Shown in pieces: positions 25,908 to 35,053 of a DNA stretch of 64,000 nt; within the stretch, counting starts at the first letter, position 1; every line of letters starts with the position of its first letter. Location of the stretch: positions 806,001 through 870,000 of the forward strand of contig NZ_CP017147.1 in the NCBI RefSeq assembly GCF_001741865.1. The letters run 5' to 3'. Made by a program: the position numbers and the translations under genes. The notes beneath the pieces were generated by a model. That model did no database searches. It had not been told where the DNA came from and worked only from the letters and a program-made list of their open reading frames with translations. This DNA comes from Bosea vaviloviae (GTDB taxonomy: Bacteria > Pseudomonadota > Alphaproteobacteria > Rhizobiales > Beijerinckiaceae).

Positions 25908-26605
25908 CCGGCATAGCGGGCGCCGATGCGGCTCGCCCCGAAGGCGACCGCGTTGATCGCCAGCGTCAGCGCGATCAGCACGAGCCCGAGCCCGAGCGCC
26001 AGGGCTAAGTCGCCCTTGGAGGTCTCCAACGTGATCGTCGTCGTCATGGTGCGGGTGTAGCCGGCGATGTTGCCGCCAACGATCAGCACCGCGCCGACCT
26101 CGGCACTCGCCCGGCCGAAGCCGGCGAGCAGCGCGGTAGCCAACGCAAAGCGCCCATCGAAGAGCAGGGTCGGGATCGCGCGCATCCCCTCGAGCCCGAC
26201 CGAGCGCAGATGGTCGCGATACTCGCTCCAGAGATCCTCGACCGTCTGGCGTGTCAGCGCGATCACGATCGGCAGGACCAGGATCACCTGCGCCGCGATC
26301 ATCGCGGTCGGCGTGAACAGCAGCCCGAGCGGGCCGAGCGGGCCCGAGCGCGAGAGCATCAGGAAGACGAAAAGCCCGGCCACGACCGGCGGCAGGCCCA
26401 TCAGTGCGTTGAGGCAGACGATGACGACCGAGCGGCCGGGAAAGCGCGCCAGCGCCAGGGCCGCTCCGAGCGGCAGGCCGATCAGCCCCGCGATCAGCAC
26501 GGCGGTCAGCGTCACCCTGAGCGACAGGCCCACAATCGCCAGGAAACCGGGATCGAGCCCGACCACCAGCGCGAAGGCCGCCTTGAAGATCGCCGCGAAG
26601 TCCAC
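25904..26605 (-). CDS. tupB: Tungstate ABC transporter permease
   Basis: About 233 residues with five to six helices and the permease EAA-type loop YRDHLRSVGLEGMRAIPTLLFDGRF. The sequence LLSRSGPLGPLGLLFTPTAMIAAQ and ASAEVGAVLIVGGNIAGYTRT are typical of TupB. The start is uncertain: GTG 26605 gives the usual VDFAAIFKAAFAL N-terminus, whereas TTG 26668 would translate an 18-bp tandem repeat. Confidence 0.85.
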   Translation of the reverse strand: MDFAAIFKAAFALVVGLDPGFLAIVGLSLRVTLTAVLIAGLIGLPLGAALALARFPGRSVVIVCLNALMGLPPVVAGLFVFLMLSRSGPLGPLGLLFTPTAMIAAQVILVLPIVIALTRQTVEDLWSEYRDHLRSVGLEGMRAIPTLLFDGRFALATALLAGFGRASAEVGAVLIVGGNIAGYTRTMTTTITLETSKGDLALALGLGLVLIALTLAINAVAFGASRIGARYAG

Positions 26606-26621
26606 CGTCCGTCGCGCTCCC

Positions 26622-26691
26622 CCGAAAGCCAGACCTGTCCGAAAGCCCAGACCTGCCCGAAAGCTCAAGCCTGCGAACAGCCAAAGCCTGC
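26622..26691. repeat. Four imperfect 18-bp tandem repeats upstream of tupB
   Basis: Units of the CCGAAAGCCCAGACCTGC type begin at 26622, 26639, 26657 and 26675. They lie between tupB and the divergent regulator, so they may be regulator binding sites or a slippage-prone leader. Confidence 0.7.
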
Positions 26692-26764
26692 AGACACTTG
26701 TGATTTCTAGAGTTCAATGCGACCAATTGCCAATCTTGGAACAAGAACAGCCTGGCGCAACCAG

Positions 26765-27655
26765 ATGCAGGACCGGATTTATCTGACCACCGAGGAGGCC
26801 GCCGCCTATCTGCGGCTCAAGGAGCGCAAGCTCTACGAGCTCGTCGCGCATAGTGCCGTGCCCTGCACCAAAGTCAGCGGCAAATGGCTGTTCCCGCGTG
26901 CAGCGCTCGACCGCTGGCTCGAGGCCGGGCTGGCGCGGCCCGAGGGCATGCAGCCCACAAACCCGCCGCCGATCATCGGCGGCAGCCAGGATTCGCTGCT
27001 AGAGGTCGCCGTGCGTGATTCCGGCTGCGGTCTGGCGCTGTTGGCGGAAGGCTCGCAGGCCGGGCTCGACCGGCTGACGCGCGGCGAGGTCGCCATCGCC
27101 GCGATCCATCTCCATGCGACGCCCGATAATGACGCGGCCAACCCGGCCGCGATCCGGGCGGAGCCCGGCCTGTTCGACGCGGTGGTGATCGGTTTCGCCC
27201 GGCGCGAGCAGGGCTTGCTGATGGCGCCCGGCAATCCGCTCGCCCTTGCCGGCATCGCCTCGGCTGTCGAAAGGCGTGCCCGCTTCGCCCGTCGCCAGCA
27301 GGGCGCCGGCGCGCAATTGCTGCTGACGAGCCTGATGGCGCGCGACGGCATCACTGACGGCCGCATGGTCATGGCCGAGGGCATCTGCGCCACGGGCCAG
27401 GATCTGGCCCTGGCGATCCGCACCGGCCGCGCCGATTGCGGCATCGCCTCGCGCGCCATCGCTGCCGCCTTCGGCCTCGATTTCCTGCCGCTGGTCTGGG
27501 AGCATGTCGATCTGGTGATGCGCCGCCGGACCTATTTCGAACCGGCGACGCAAACCCTGCTCGCCTGGATGCGCAGGCCCGACATGGCGGCAAGGGCGCG
27601 CGAACTCGGCGGCTATGATCTGGCGCAGAGCGGCGAGGTCAGGCTGAATCGCTGA
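26765..27655 (+). CDS. Regulator with excisionase-type HTH and periplasmic-binding-protein-like domain
   Basis: 296 residues. Residues 1-55 form a MerR/excisionase-like DNA-binding domain (YLTTEEAAAYLRLKERKLYEL, GKWLFPRAALDRWL). The rest resembles a ModA/PBP-like ligand-binding domain (GLALLAEGSQAGLDRLTRGEVAIAA, GRADCGIASRAIAAAFGLDF). This architecture is known for molybdate/tungstate-linked regulators. Being divergent from tupBCA it most likely senses the oxyanion and controls that operon; the sign of control is not visible. Confidence 0.85.
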   Translation: MQDRIYLTTEEAAAYLRLKERKLYELVAHSAVPCTKVSGKWLFPRAALDRWLEAGLARPEGMQPTNPPPIIGGSQDSLLEVAVRDSGCGLALLAEGSQAGLDRLTRGEVAIAAIHLHATPDNDAANPAAIRAEPGLFDAVVIGFARREQGLLMAPGNPLALAGIASAVERRARFARRQQGAGAQLLLTSLMARDGITDGRMVMAEGICATGQDLALAIRTGRADCGIASRAIAAAFGLDFLPLVWEHVDLVMRRRTYFEPATQTLLAWMRRPDMAARARELGGYDLAQSGEVRLNR

Positions 27656-27700
27656 GCAAGGGCGTGCGGCAGCCAGCGGGACTTTCGGTGCATGCGCCAC

Positions 27701-27924
27701 TTCCCTTCCCCCCTCGCGGGGGAAGGTGGATCGGCGAAGCCGAGACGGATGAGGGGGCGCTGTGAGCTTTCCGCCTCAGCGCAACACGACGCCAACCGGA
27801 AAAGGCACGGCGCCCCCTCATCCGCCCCTCCGGGGCACCTTCTCCCGCATCAAAGTCGGCTGTTGCCCACTTTGACACTTTGGGTTGCCCATCTTGGGCA
27901 AGCCCGAGATGGGTGGGAGAAGGG
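27701..27924. repeat. Composite intergenic repeat (GGGAGAAGG element with nested hairpins)
   Basis: Left part: CCCTCGCGGGGGAAGGTGG and GGATGAGGGGGCGC, answered by GCGCCCCCTCATCC. Right part: AAAGTCGGCTGTTGCCCACTTT and CCCATCTTGGGCAAGCCCGA form two tandem hairpins. Related arrays lie at 42651, 58773 and 61842. The whole gap between the regulator and the next gene is this repeat. Confidence 0.8.
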
Positions 27925-27937
27925 AGCTGGCCCGTTT

Positions 27938-28723
27938 TCACGCAGGACCACCAAAATTCCGCCAGGCGCCGACCCGGTGCACCGCCTCCCGGTCGCGCCC
28001 GATCTCCCCGAATGGCGAGACCGGCCAGTCCCAGCTCTCATCCGGCTTGGGGAGTGCGACGCCGCGCATCAGATCGAGCCGCTCGATTACCGTCCCGGCC
28101 CTGTCCCGCTCGACCATCTCGACATCGCTGAGCAGGACGACGCGCCCCTGAAAGCGCGCGAGATCGTCGAGATGCCAGGCGATGCAGCGCGCCGGCAAAT
28201 CGACCGGAAAGGCGGCAGTCCGCTCCGGATTCTCCTCCAGCCAGTCCTCCACCGGCCAGGCGAGCTGCGAGAGAAGATTGGCCGAGATCACGAGATCGAT
28301 GCCCACATCCGCAAGCAGATCGGCGAGCGGGTCGATCCGTCCCTCGCTCTGCCCGGCGAGCCAGCCCATCACACCGCTGAGATCGCGCGTCAGGAGCGTG
28401 ACCTTGCGGCGAAAGGCCATGCGCAGCCTGACCGACGGCAGATGCACGGCGTCGACCAGCAGCACGCGCTGGAAGCCTTCGCAAAGCAGGTCGAGCGGCA
28501 CATCCCGCACCAGCCCCGAGCCGAGCACGACGACGCAGCGCCGGGATGGCAGCGCCGCGACCACATCCGCCACCACGGCGCGGCAGCGCCCGTGATGCGC
28601 GGCCCAGGCCTTGCGGTGGCGAAAGCCGCGCGCCCACAGCGCCGTGCTCTCCGACACCAGCCCCAGCCGCCGCGTCATCCGCCCGGCCGGTGTGATCAGC
28701 CTGAGCGCGAGTTCGGCGAGCAT
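27938..28723 (-). CDS. Unknown protein with Rossmann-like (methyltransferase-like) fold
   Basis: 261 residues. RRCVVVLGSGLVRDVPLD, followed by a strand ending LLVDAVHLPSVR, resembles an SAM-binding beta-alpha-beta unit, and DLVISANLLSQLAWPVEDWL looks like a later strand. No catalytic motif can be assigned. The stop lies in the adjacent repeat region and the start is 20 bases from the end of the next gene on the same strand, so it may be co-transcribed with the DSD1-type enzyme. Confidence 0.7.
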   Translation of the reverse strand: MLAELALRLITPAGRMTRRLGLVSESTALWARGFRHRKAWAAHHGRCRAVVADVVAALPSRRCVVVLGSGLVRDVPLDLLCEGFQRVLLVDAVHLPSVRLRMAFRRKVTLLTRDLSGVMGWLAGQSEGRIDPLADLLADVGIDLVISANLLSQLAWPVEDWLEENPERTAAFPVDLPARCIAWHLDDLARFQGRVVLLSDVEMVERDRAGTVIERLDLMRGVALPKPDESWDWPVSPFGEIGRDREAVHRVGAWRNFGGPA

Positions 28724-28742
28724 CACATGCTCCGCGATGGGT

Positions 28743-29879
28743 TCAGGTCAGCGCGCCGCGCGCCGCCACCGGCCAGAGCGCCTCGACATGGGCGTCCGGC
28801 CCGTGCATCCCGCGCACGCAGACATACCAGTCGTGCAGGTTCACCGTCGGGTCGCAATGACCCGGCACGAGCAGGACATGCTCGCCACGATGCGGCAGCG
28901 CGATCGGGTCGCCGGTCAGCACGCCATGCTCGTCGGAGGGTTTCGTGTAGACGGCGCCCTCGCGCCGGAACGGCATCGGCATGCCGGAATCGATCGCCGC
29001 CGCCTTGTGCCCGGCATCGACGACGGCGCGGTCGGGCACCGGCTTGCTCATCACCCCGGTCAGGATGAAGAGCGCATGCTCGAAGGCGCGGAACGGCGTG
29101 CCGTCCGCCTGCCGGTTGCGGGCGTAATCGGCGTCCATGAAGATGTAGGAGCCGGCCTGGATCTCGTTCCAGATGCCCGAGGCGGTCTCGATCTCATAGG
29201 TGCCGGTGCCGGCCCCGCTGACGACGCCGCAGCTCAGGCCGGCCTGGGCCAGGCGTTCGACCGTGTTGCGGGCCGAGAGGCCGGCGCGCTCGATCGCCTC
29301 GCGCCGCTCGTCGATCGAGCGCATATGCTGGGCCGTGCCGTGATAGGCCTGCAGGCCGCCGAAGCGCAAAGTATTGCTGCGCGAGACCGCCTCGGCGATC
29401 CTGACCGCCGCCTCGCCGGGCGCAACGCCGCAACGCCGCCCGCCGACATCGATCTCGACCAGGACATCGAACACGACATCATGGCGCGCGGCGGCTTCCG
29501 CCGCCTCGCGCACGCCGTCGAGATGGTCGACACAGAGGCTGATCTTGGCGCTGCGGGCGAGCTGCGCCAGCCGGTCGAGCTTGGCGGCACCCGCGACCTC
29601 GTTGGAAACCAGCACGTCCTGCACGCCGCCCGCGACCAGGATCTCGGCCTCCGAGACCTTCTGGCAGCATTGCCCGACGGCGCCATGGGCGATCTGGCGC
29701 AGGGCGATCTCGGGGCTCTTATGCGTCTTGGCGTGCGGCCTCAAGCGGATGCCATGGGCCTGCGTATAGGCCGCCATGGCGACGAGGTTGCGTTCGAAGG
29801 CATCGAGGTCGAGCACCAGGGCAGGCGTGTCGATCTCGCTGAATCTCTGGCCGGCTTGGGCCGGCGGATGCAAGGGCAT
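28743..29879 (-). CDS. DSD1-family PLP enzyme (D-threonine aldolase / D-serine dehydratase-like)
   Basis: 378-residue fold-type III PLP enzyme. The alanine-racemase-like barrel carries the PLP lysine in RLRPHAKTHKS, followed by EIDVGGRRCGVAPGEA. The C-terminal domain ends with PGHCDPTVNLHDWYV, whose His and Cys bind the metal in the D-serine dehydratase-like family. The start at 29879 has AGGAG 12 bases upstream. Either aldol cleavage or dehydration of a D-hydroxyamino acid is possible. Confidence 0.85.
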   Translation of the reverse strand: MPLHPPAQAGQRFSEIDTPALVLDLDAFERNLVAMAAYTQAHGIRLRPHAKTHKSPEIALRQIAHGAVGQCCQKVSEAEILVAGGVQDVLVSNEVAGAAKLDRLAQLARSAKISLCVDHLDGVREAAEAAARHDVVFDVLVEIDVGGRRCGVAPGEAAVRIAEAVSRSNTLRFGGLQAYHGTAQHMRSIDERREAIERAGLSARNTVERLAQAGLSCGVVSGAGTGTYEIETASGIWNEIQAGSYIFMDADYARNRQADGTPFRAFEHALFILTGVMSKPVPDRAVVDAGHKAAAIDSGMPMPFRREGAVYTKPSDEHGVLTGDPIALPHRGEHVLLVPGHCDPTVNLHDWYVCVRGMHGPDAHVEALWPVAARGALT

Positions 29880-29947
29880 GGGCTGTCGCAATCTCCTGAA
29901 TCGGTTGTGGCTATCGGACGCCAGCTTCGTGTCTGGAGCAAGACCCG

Positions 29948-30013
29948 AGTGGCGAATGGCGAATGGCGAGTGAAATCTTCGCGGATTCGCCACTCGCCAC
30001 TCGCCATTCGCCA
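29948..30013. repeat. Inverted repeat of GGCGAATGGCGAGTG units
   Basis: Left: GAGTGGCGAATGGCGAATGG; right: CGCCACTCGCCATTCGCC; loop about 15 bases. It lies between the divergent DSD1-type gene and the ABC exporter gene, ending 17 bases before the exporter start codon, so it could affect translation initiation. Confidence 0.7.
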
Positions 30014-30029
30014 TGGTAGGCCCCGCGCC

Positions 30030-31850
30030 ATGAAGATCGGCCGCGTTACCGACGACACTTTCGCGCTTTTCGCTCGCGTCTGGCGCGAGCAGGGCAAGAC
30101 CTACCTGCCGCAAATGGCGATGATCATGGGCCTCGTGGTCGTGATCGCCGCGACGACGAGCTTCTATCCACTGCTGATCAAGGCGGCGTTCGACGCTTTC
30201 GCCGACCCGCTCAGCGCCGAGGCAACCGGCTTCGTGCGCCGGATGGAGCGGCTCGTCTCGAAATCGATCGACATCGAGATCGGCGTCGTCAACGCCGTCG
30301 CGATCGTCGTCGTCATCGTCACCGCGATCAAGGGTTTCTCCCTGCTGACGCAGACCGTGATGACCAACAGCGTCGTCAGCCGCATCGAGGCCGACATGCA
30401 GACGCAGCTCTACGCGCATCTGATCGACGCCGACCTCGCCCAGCTGCAAAAAGAGAACCCCGCCTCCCTCACGCAGCGCTTCACCACCGACTTCACCTTC
30501 GTCAAGGAGGCGCTGACGCGGCTGGTCAACATCGCCGTGCGCGACGTGCTGACCGCGATCGCGCTCGTCGGCGCCCTGCTCTGGATCGACTGGCAGATGA
30601 CCTTGGTCGTGCTGCTGATCGCGCCGATCGTGGCGCGGCCGATCGGCCGCATCGGCAAGAAGCTGCGCCGCATGGCGGTGTCGCAGCAGGAACAGACCGG
30701 CGTGATGGCGAGCCTCGTCACCGAGAGCCTGCAGGGTGCGCGCGCCGCCAAGACCGATTCGCTCGAGCCCTATCTCAAGGCGCGCGCGGCGGCTGCCTTC
30801 GAATCGATCCGCGCCGTCAAGATGAAGTCGGCCAATGCGCGCGGCCGGCTCGATCCGCTGCTCGAGGTCGCGGGCGGCATTGCGGTCGCGGGCGTGCTCG
30901 CCGCGATCGGCGTGCGCATCACCTCCGGCGGCTCGACGGTCGGCGATTTCACCGGCTATGTCTCGGCGCTGCTGCTGGCGGCGCAGCCGATGCGCTCGCT
31001 CGGCAACCTCAACGCCATCGTCCAGGAGGCCGGCGCCTCGCTGAAGCGCTATTACGCCCTGATCGACGAAAAGCCGGTGATCACGCAGCGCCCCGACGCC
31101 AGGCCGCTTGCGGTCGGGGTCGGCGAGATCGCCTTCAAGGGCCTGCGTTTCCGCTATCGCGACGATGCCCGCGCGCTGGAGGGCGTCGATCTCACCGTCC
31201 AGGGCGGCAAGATGACGGCGCTGGTCGGCCGCTCCGGCTCCGGCAAATCGACCTTGCTTGCTTTGGTGCCGCGGCTCTACGACCCCAGCGAGGGCCGCGT
31301 CGAGATCGATGGGCAGGATCTGCGCGACCTCTCGCTCGCCAGCCTGCGCAGCCAGATCGGCGTGGTCAGCCAGGATGTCGTGCTGTTCGACGATACGGTG
31401 CGCGCCAATATCAGCTTCGGCCGGCCCGACGCGACTGAGGACGAGGTCGTCGCCGCCGCTAAGGGCGCGGCCGCTCATGACTTCATCATGGCGATGCCGG
31501 AGGGCTATGACAGCCAGGTCGGCGAGCGCGGCTCGAAGCTTTCGGGTGGCGAGCGCCAGCGCATCGCCATCGCCCGCGCCATCCTGAAGGACGCGCCGAT
31601 CCTGCTGCTCGACGAGGCGACCAGCGCGCTCGACACCGAATCCGAGCGGCTCGTCCAGCAGGCGCTGGCTCGCCTGATGCAGAACCGCACCACGCTGGTG
31701 ATCGCCCACCGCCTCTCGACCGTGCGCGAGGCTGACCTCATCGTCGTGCTGGACGAGGGCAAGATCGTCGAGACAGGCAGCCACGACGCCCTGCTGGCGC
31801 GCGACGGCAGCTATGCCCGGCTGCACCGGCTACAATTCGTCGAGAGCTGA
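30030..31850 (+). CDS. ABC exporter, fused permease and ATPase (MsbA-like)
   Basis: 606-residue half transporter: six-helix domain (residues 1-330) followed by ATPase (Walker A GRSGSGKST, signature KLSGGERQR, Walker B ILLLDEATSALD, switch His VIAHRLS). The family flips lipids, lipid A or drugs across the inner membrane as a homodimer. No neighbouring lipid genes fix the substrate. Start 30030 chosen as the first ATG after the palindrome. Confidence 0.9.
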   Translation: MKIGRVTDDTFALFARVWREQGKTYLPQMAMIMGLVVVIAATTSFYPLLIKAAFDAFADPLSAEATGFVRRMERLVSKSIDIEIGVVNAVAIVVVIVTAIKGFSLLTQTVMTNSVVSRIEADMQTQLYAHLIDADLAQLQKENPASLTQRFTTDFTFVKEALTRLVNIAVRDVLTAIALVGALLWIDWQMTLVVLLIAPIVARPIGRIGKKLRRMAVSQQEQTGVMASLVTESLQGARAAKTDSLEPYLKARAAAAFESIRAVKMKSANARGRLDPLLEVAGGIAVAGVLAAIGVRITSGGSTVGDFTGYVSALLLAAQPMRSLGNLNAIVQEAGASLKRYYALIDEKPVITQRPDARPLAVGVGEIAFKGLRFRYRDDARALEGVDLTVQGGKMTALVGRSGSGKSTLLALVPRLYDPSEGRVEIDGQDLRDLSLASLRSQIGVVSQDVVLFDDTVRANISFGRPDATEDEVVAAAKGAAAHDFIMAMPEGYDSQVGERGSKLSGGERQRIAIARAILKDAPILLLDEATSALDTESERLVQQALARLMQNRTTLVIAHRLSTVREADLIVVLDEGKIVETGSHDALLARDGSYARLHRLQFVES

Positions 31851-31885
31851 GGCGCTCGACAAGCCAGGTTATCGTTGAACCGCGC

Positions 31886-32048
31886 CGTCATCCTGGCCGA
31901 AGCCCTCCGGTCCGATCTTCGATCGGCCCAAGGATAAACTCCGCGCAGCGCCGGGCTCCGAAGCGCGTCATGGTCGGGCTTGACCCGGCCATCTCGAAAA
32001 TCGGAGCGCTCTGGTCATGAGATTCTCGGGGCAAGCCCGAGAATGACG
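31886..32048. repeat. Two adjacent intergenic repeat elements
   Basis: CGTCATCCTGGCC with GGTCCGATCTTCGATCGGCC repeats the element at 14640; it is followed, as at 14726, by CATGGTCGGGCTTGACCC and GAGATTCTCGGGGCAAGCCC. The same pairing in the same order at two loci suggests the two units move or are amplified together. Confidence 0.75.
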
Positions 32049-32052
32049 CCCT

Positions 32053-32640
32053 TCAAGGCTCTCTTGCCAGCGCCTCGGCCGCCGCCTGGAAGCCGCGGAA
32101 GGAGAAGGGCAGCGTCACAGGCCGGTTCGCCGCGTCCTGGAAGCGCAGTTGCCCGCCGTCCGAATAGCCGCGCCAGCGCTTCAGCAGGTCCTCGCTCATC
32201 GATACCTCGGCGAAGCAGCCGCCCGGAATGCAGCGCGAGAACGCCGCCAGGGTGCCCTCGTCCTTCTCGCCCAGCGCGACGCGTACGCCGGCATTGGGAC
32301 CCAGCGTCACATTCGGCGCGACCTGCACGACGAGCTTGTAGGGCTCGGTCTTGACCGGCCGGCCGACCGCGACGAGCGCCACCGGCCCCTGCTGCCCCTG
32401 GACCTGCAAGGTCTGCACGACCTCGCAGATGCGGGTGCCGACGCCCTGCTGGCAGCGATGCGTCCAGTCGCCATAGGTCGCGGTGGTGTTGTCGGGCTGC
32501 GAAACGCCGCCGGGGGCGGGAGCCGCTGCCGCCGGGCGCTGTTGCCCTTGGGCTGCAGCCGGGCTGCGTTGCGCCTGGGCGAAGGCCGAGCCGGCGCAGA
32601 TCAGAGCCAGCAACACGGTCGGGGAAGTGAGGTGCTTCAT
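32053..32640 (-). CDS. Invasion-associated locus B (IalB) family protein
   Basis: 195-residue exported protein: signal peptide to about residue 22 (GSAFAQA), an Ala/Pro/Gln-rich linker, then the IalB-type domain with TYGDWTHRCQQG, RICEVVQ and RCIPGGCFAEVSMS; its cysteines probably form disulfides. Such proteins are widespread in Hyphomicrobiales and their job outside Bartonella is unknown. Confidence 0.85.
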   Translation of the reverse strand: MKHLTSPTVLLALICAGSAFAQAQRSPAAAQGQQRPAAAAPAPGGVSQPDNTTATYGDWTHRCQQGVGTRICEVVQTLQVQGQQGPVALVAVGRPVKTEPYKLVVQVAPNVTLGPNAGVRVALGEKDEGTLAAFSRCIPGGCFAEVSMSEDLLKRWRGYSDGGQLRFQDAANRPVTLPFSFRGFQAAAEALAREP

Positions 32641-32751
32641 GTCGCGGCGTTTCCAGAGATTTCGTTGGAAACACTATTGACGCGACGCCGTGCCCTTAGG
32701 CAAGAGCCGCCGCCATCTTGGGAACGGCGGTTCGCAATTCTGTCACCGGCC

Positions 32752-32802
32752 AGAGCAGGATGCGAAAAAGTGGGAACCGGTTTTTCGCGTCAATCCTGCT
32801 CT
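32752..32802. repeat. Palindromic repeat (AGAGCAGGAT / ATCCTGCTCT family)
   Basis: Nearly identical to the copy at 16101: AGAGCAGGAT arm, GTGGGAACCGGTTTTTCGCG core and ATCCTGCTCT arm. Confidence 0.85.
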
Positions 32803-32821
32803 TACCCTTTGATGAGAGCCA

Positions 32822-34016
<1,195 letters not shown>

Positions 34017-34078
34017 GTGGAAAGCGTGTGTGGCCTTGGCTTTAGGCTGATGCGCCCTGCGGGGCAATCCCGCCACGC

Positions 34079-34945
34079 CTACGCCGCCAGCCGCGGCGCG
34101 GCCATTTCGTCGCGCAGCGCGTCGGCAAAGCGCCTTGCCGCGAGCCCCGGCTGCGGCCCTATGATCAGGCCGACCGAGAGATCGAACAATGCAGGCAGGT
34201 CGTCTGCCGGGCCCAGGCGCCGCAGGCTCGGCGGAATCGCGCTCTCGGTCAGGGCCGTGACGCAAAACCCAGCCTCGACGGCCGAAAGCATGCCCGAAGT
34301 GTGCGAGCAGGAGAACACCAGCCGGTGCGCCTTGCCCGCCGCGCCCAGTGCCTGGAGGATACGCGGGCGCGCCCGGCAGCCCTCCGAGAACAGCGCCAGC
34401 GGCAGCACCTCCTGCAGTTCCGGGCGATGGCCGCGCCCCGCGACCCAGATCATCGCCTCGCGCCGCAAAACCTCGCCGATCGGCCGGTTGGGATCCTGCG
34501 TCACCACGGCGAGGTCGAATTCGCCGGCCGCCAGCGCCGGCTCGATCCGCTTCGAGAGATCGCAGCGCAATTCGAGCTCGACCTTGGGGTGCTCGGCCGC
34601 GAACCGCGCGATCAGCGGGCGCAGATAGGCGTCCATGTAATCGTCGGGAATGCCGATGCGCAGCCGCCCCGAGGCCGACGCGCCGCCGAGATCGGCCAGC
34701 GCCTCGCGCTCGATCGCCAGAAGCCGGCGCGCATGCGCGATCAATCGTTCGCCCGCATCGGTCGGCGTAACGCCCCGGCGCGAGCGCTCGAGCAGGCGAT
34801 GGCCGATCTGGCTCTCGAGATCCTGGATCCGCACCGAGATCGCCGATTGCGTGCGGCCGAGCCTGGCGCTTGCAGCGGTGAAACCGCCGGTCTCGGCGAC
34901 CGCGACCAGCATGTCGAGCGCGGCGAGATCGAAATGCGCCGTCAT
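34079..34945 (-). CDS. LysR family transcriptional regulator
   Basis: 288 residues. N-terminal winged HTH (GGFTAASARLGRTQSAISVR, residues 20-40) and C-terminal effector domain starting LRIGIPDDYMDAYLRPLIA. Divergent from an EamA exporter gene, which it most likely activates; a candidate LysR box lies between them. Confidence 0.93.
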   Translation of the reverse strand: MTAHFDLAALDMLVAVAETGGFTAASARLGRTQSAISVRIQDLESQIGHRLLERSRRGVTPTDAGERLIAHARRLLAIEREALADLGGASASGRLRIGIPDDYMDAYLRPLIARFAAEHPKVELELRCDLSKRIEPALAAGEFDLAVVTQDPNRPIGEVLRREAMIWVAGRGHRPELQEVLPLALFSEGCRARPRILQALGAAGKAHRLVFSCSHTSGMLSAVEAGFCVTALTESAIPPSLRRLGPADDLPALFDLSVGLIIGPQPGLAARRFADALRDEMAAPRLAA

Positions 34946-34981
34946 GAGGCAAACTCCATCGATCGATTTTAGGAATGGTTG

Positions 34982-35007
34982 AATCAGAATAATCCGTTTT
35001 TCCGATT
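34982..35007. promoter_or_regulatory. Candidate LysR operator in divergent region
   Basis: AATCAGAA (34982-34989) and TTCCGATT (35000-35007) form an inverted repeat matching in seven of eight positions, about 36 bases from the LysR start. Spacing suits a LysR-type T-N11-A site. Confidence 0.45.
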
Positions 35008-35053
35008 GATGGAAGTTGACTATATCGCGGGCGATTGCTCAGGAAGTCGCCAG

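Noticed and set aside
27701..27924. Possible CRISPR-like array
   Set aside because: Repeats are hairpins of several kinds, without equal-length repeats and unique spacers, and no cas genes are near.
29880..31826. N-terminal extension of the DSD1-type frame
   Set aside because: In frame, but antisense to the ABC exporter and separated by the inverted repeat; true start at 29879.
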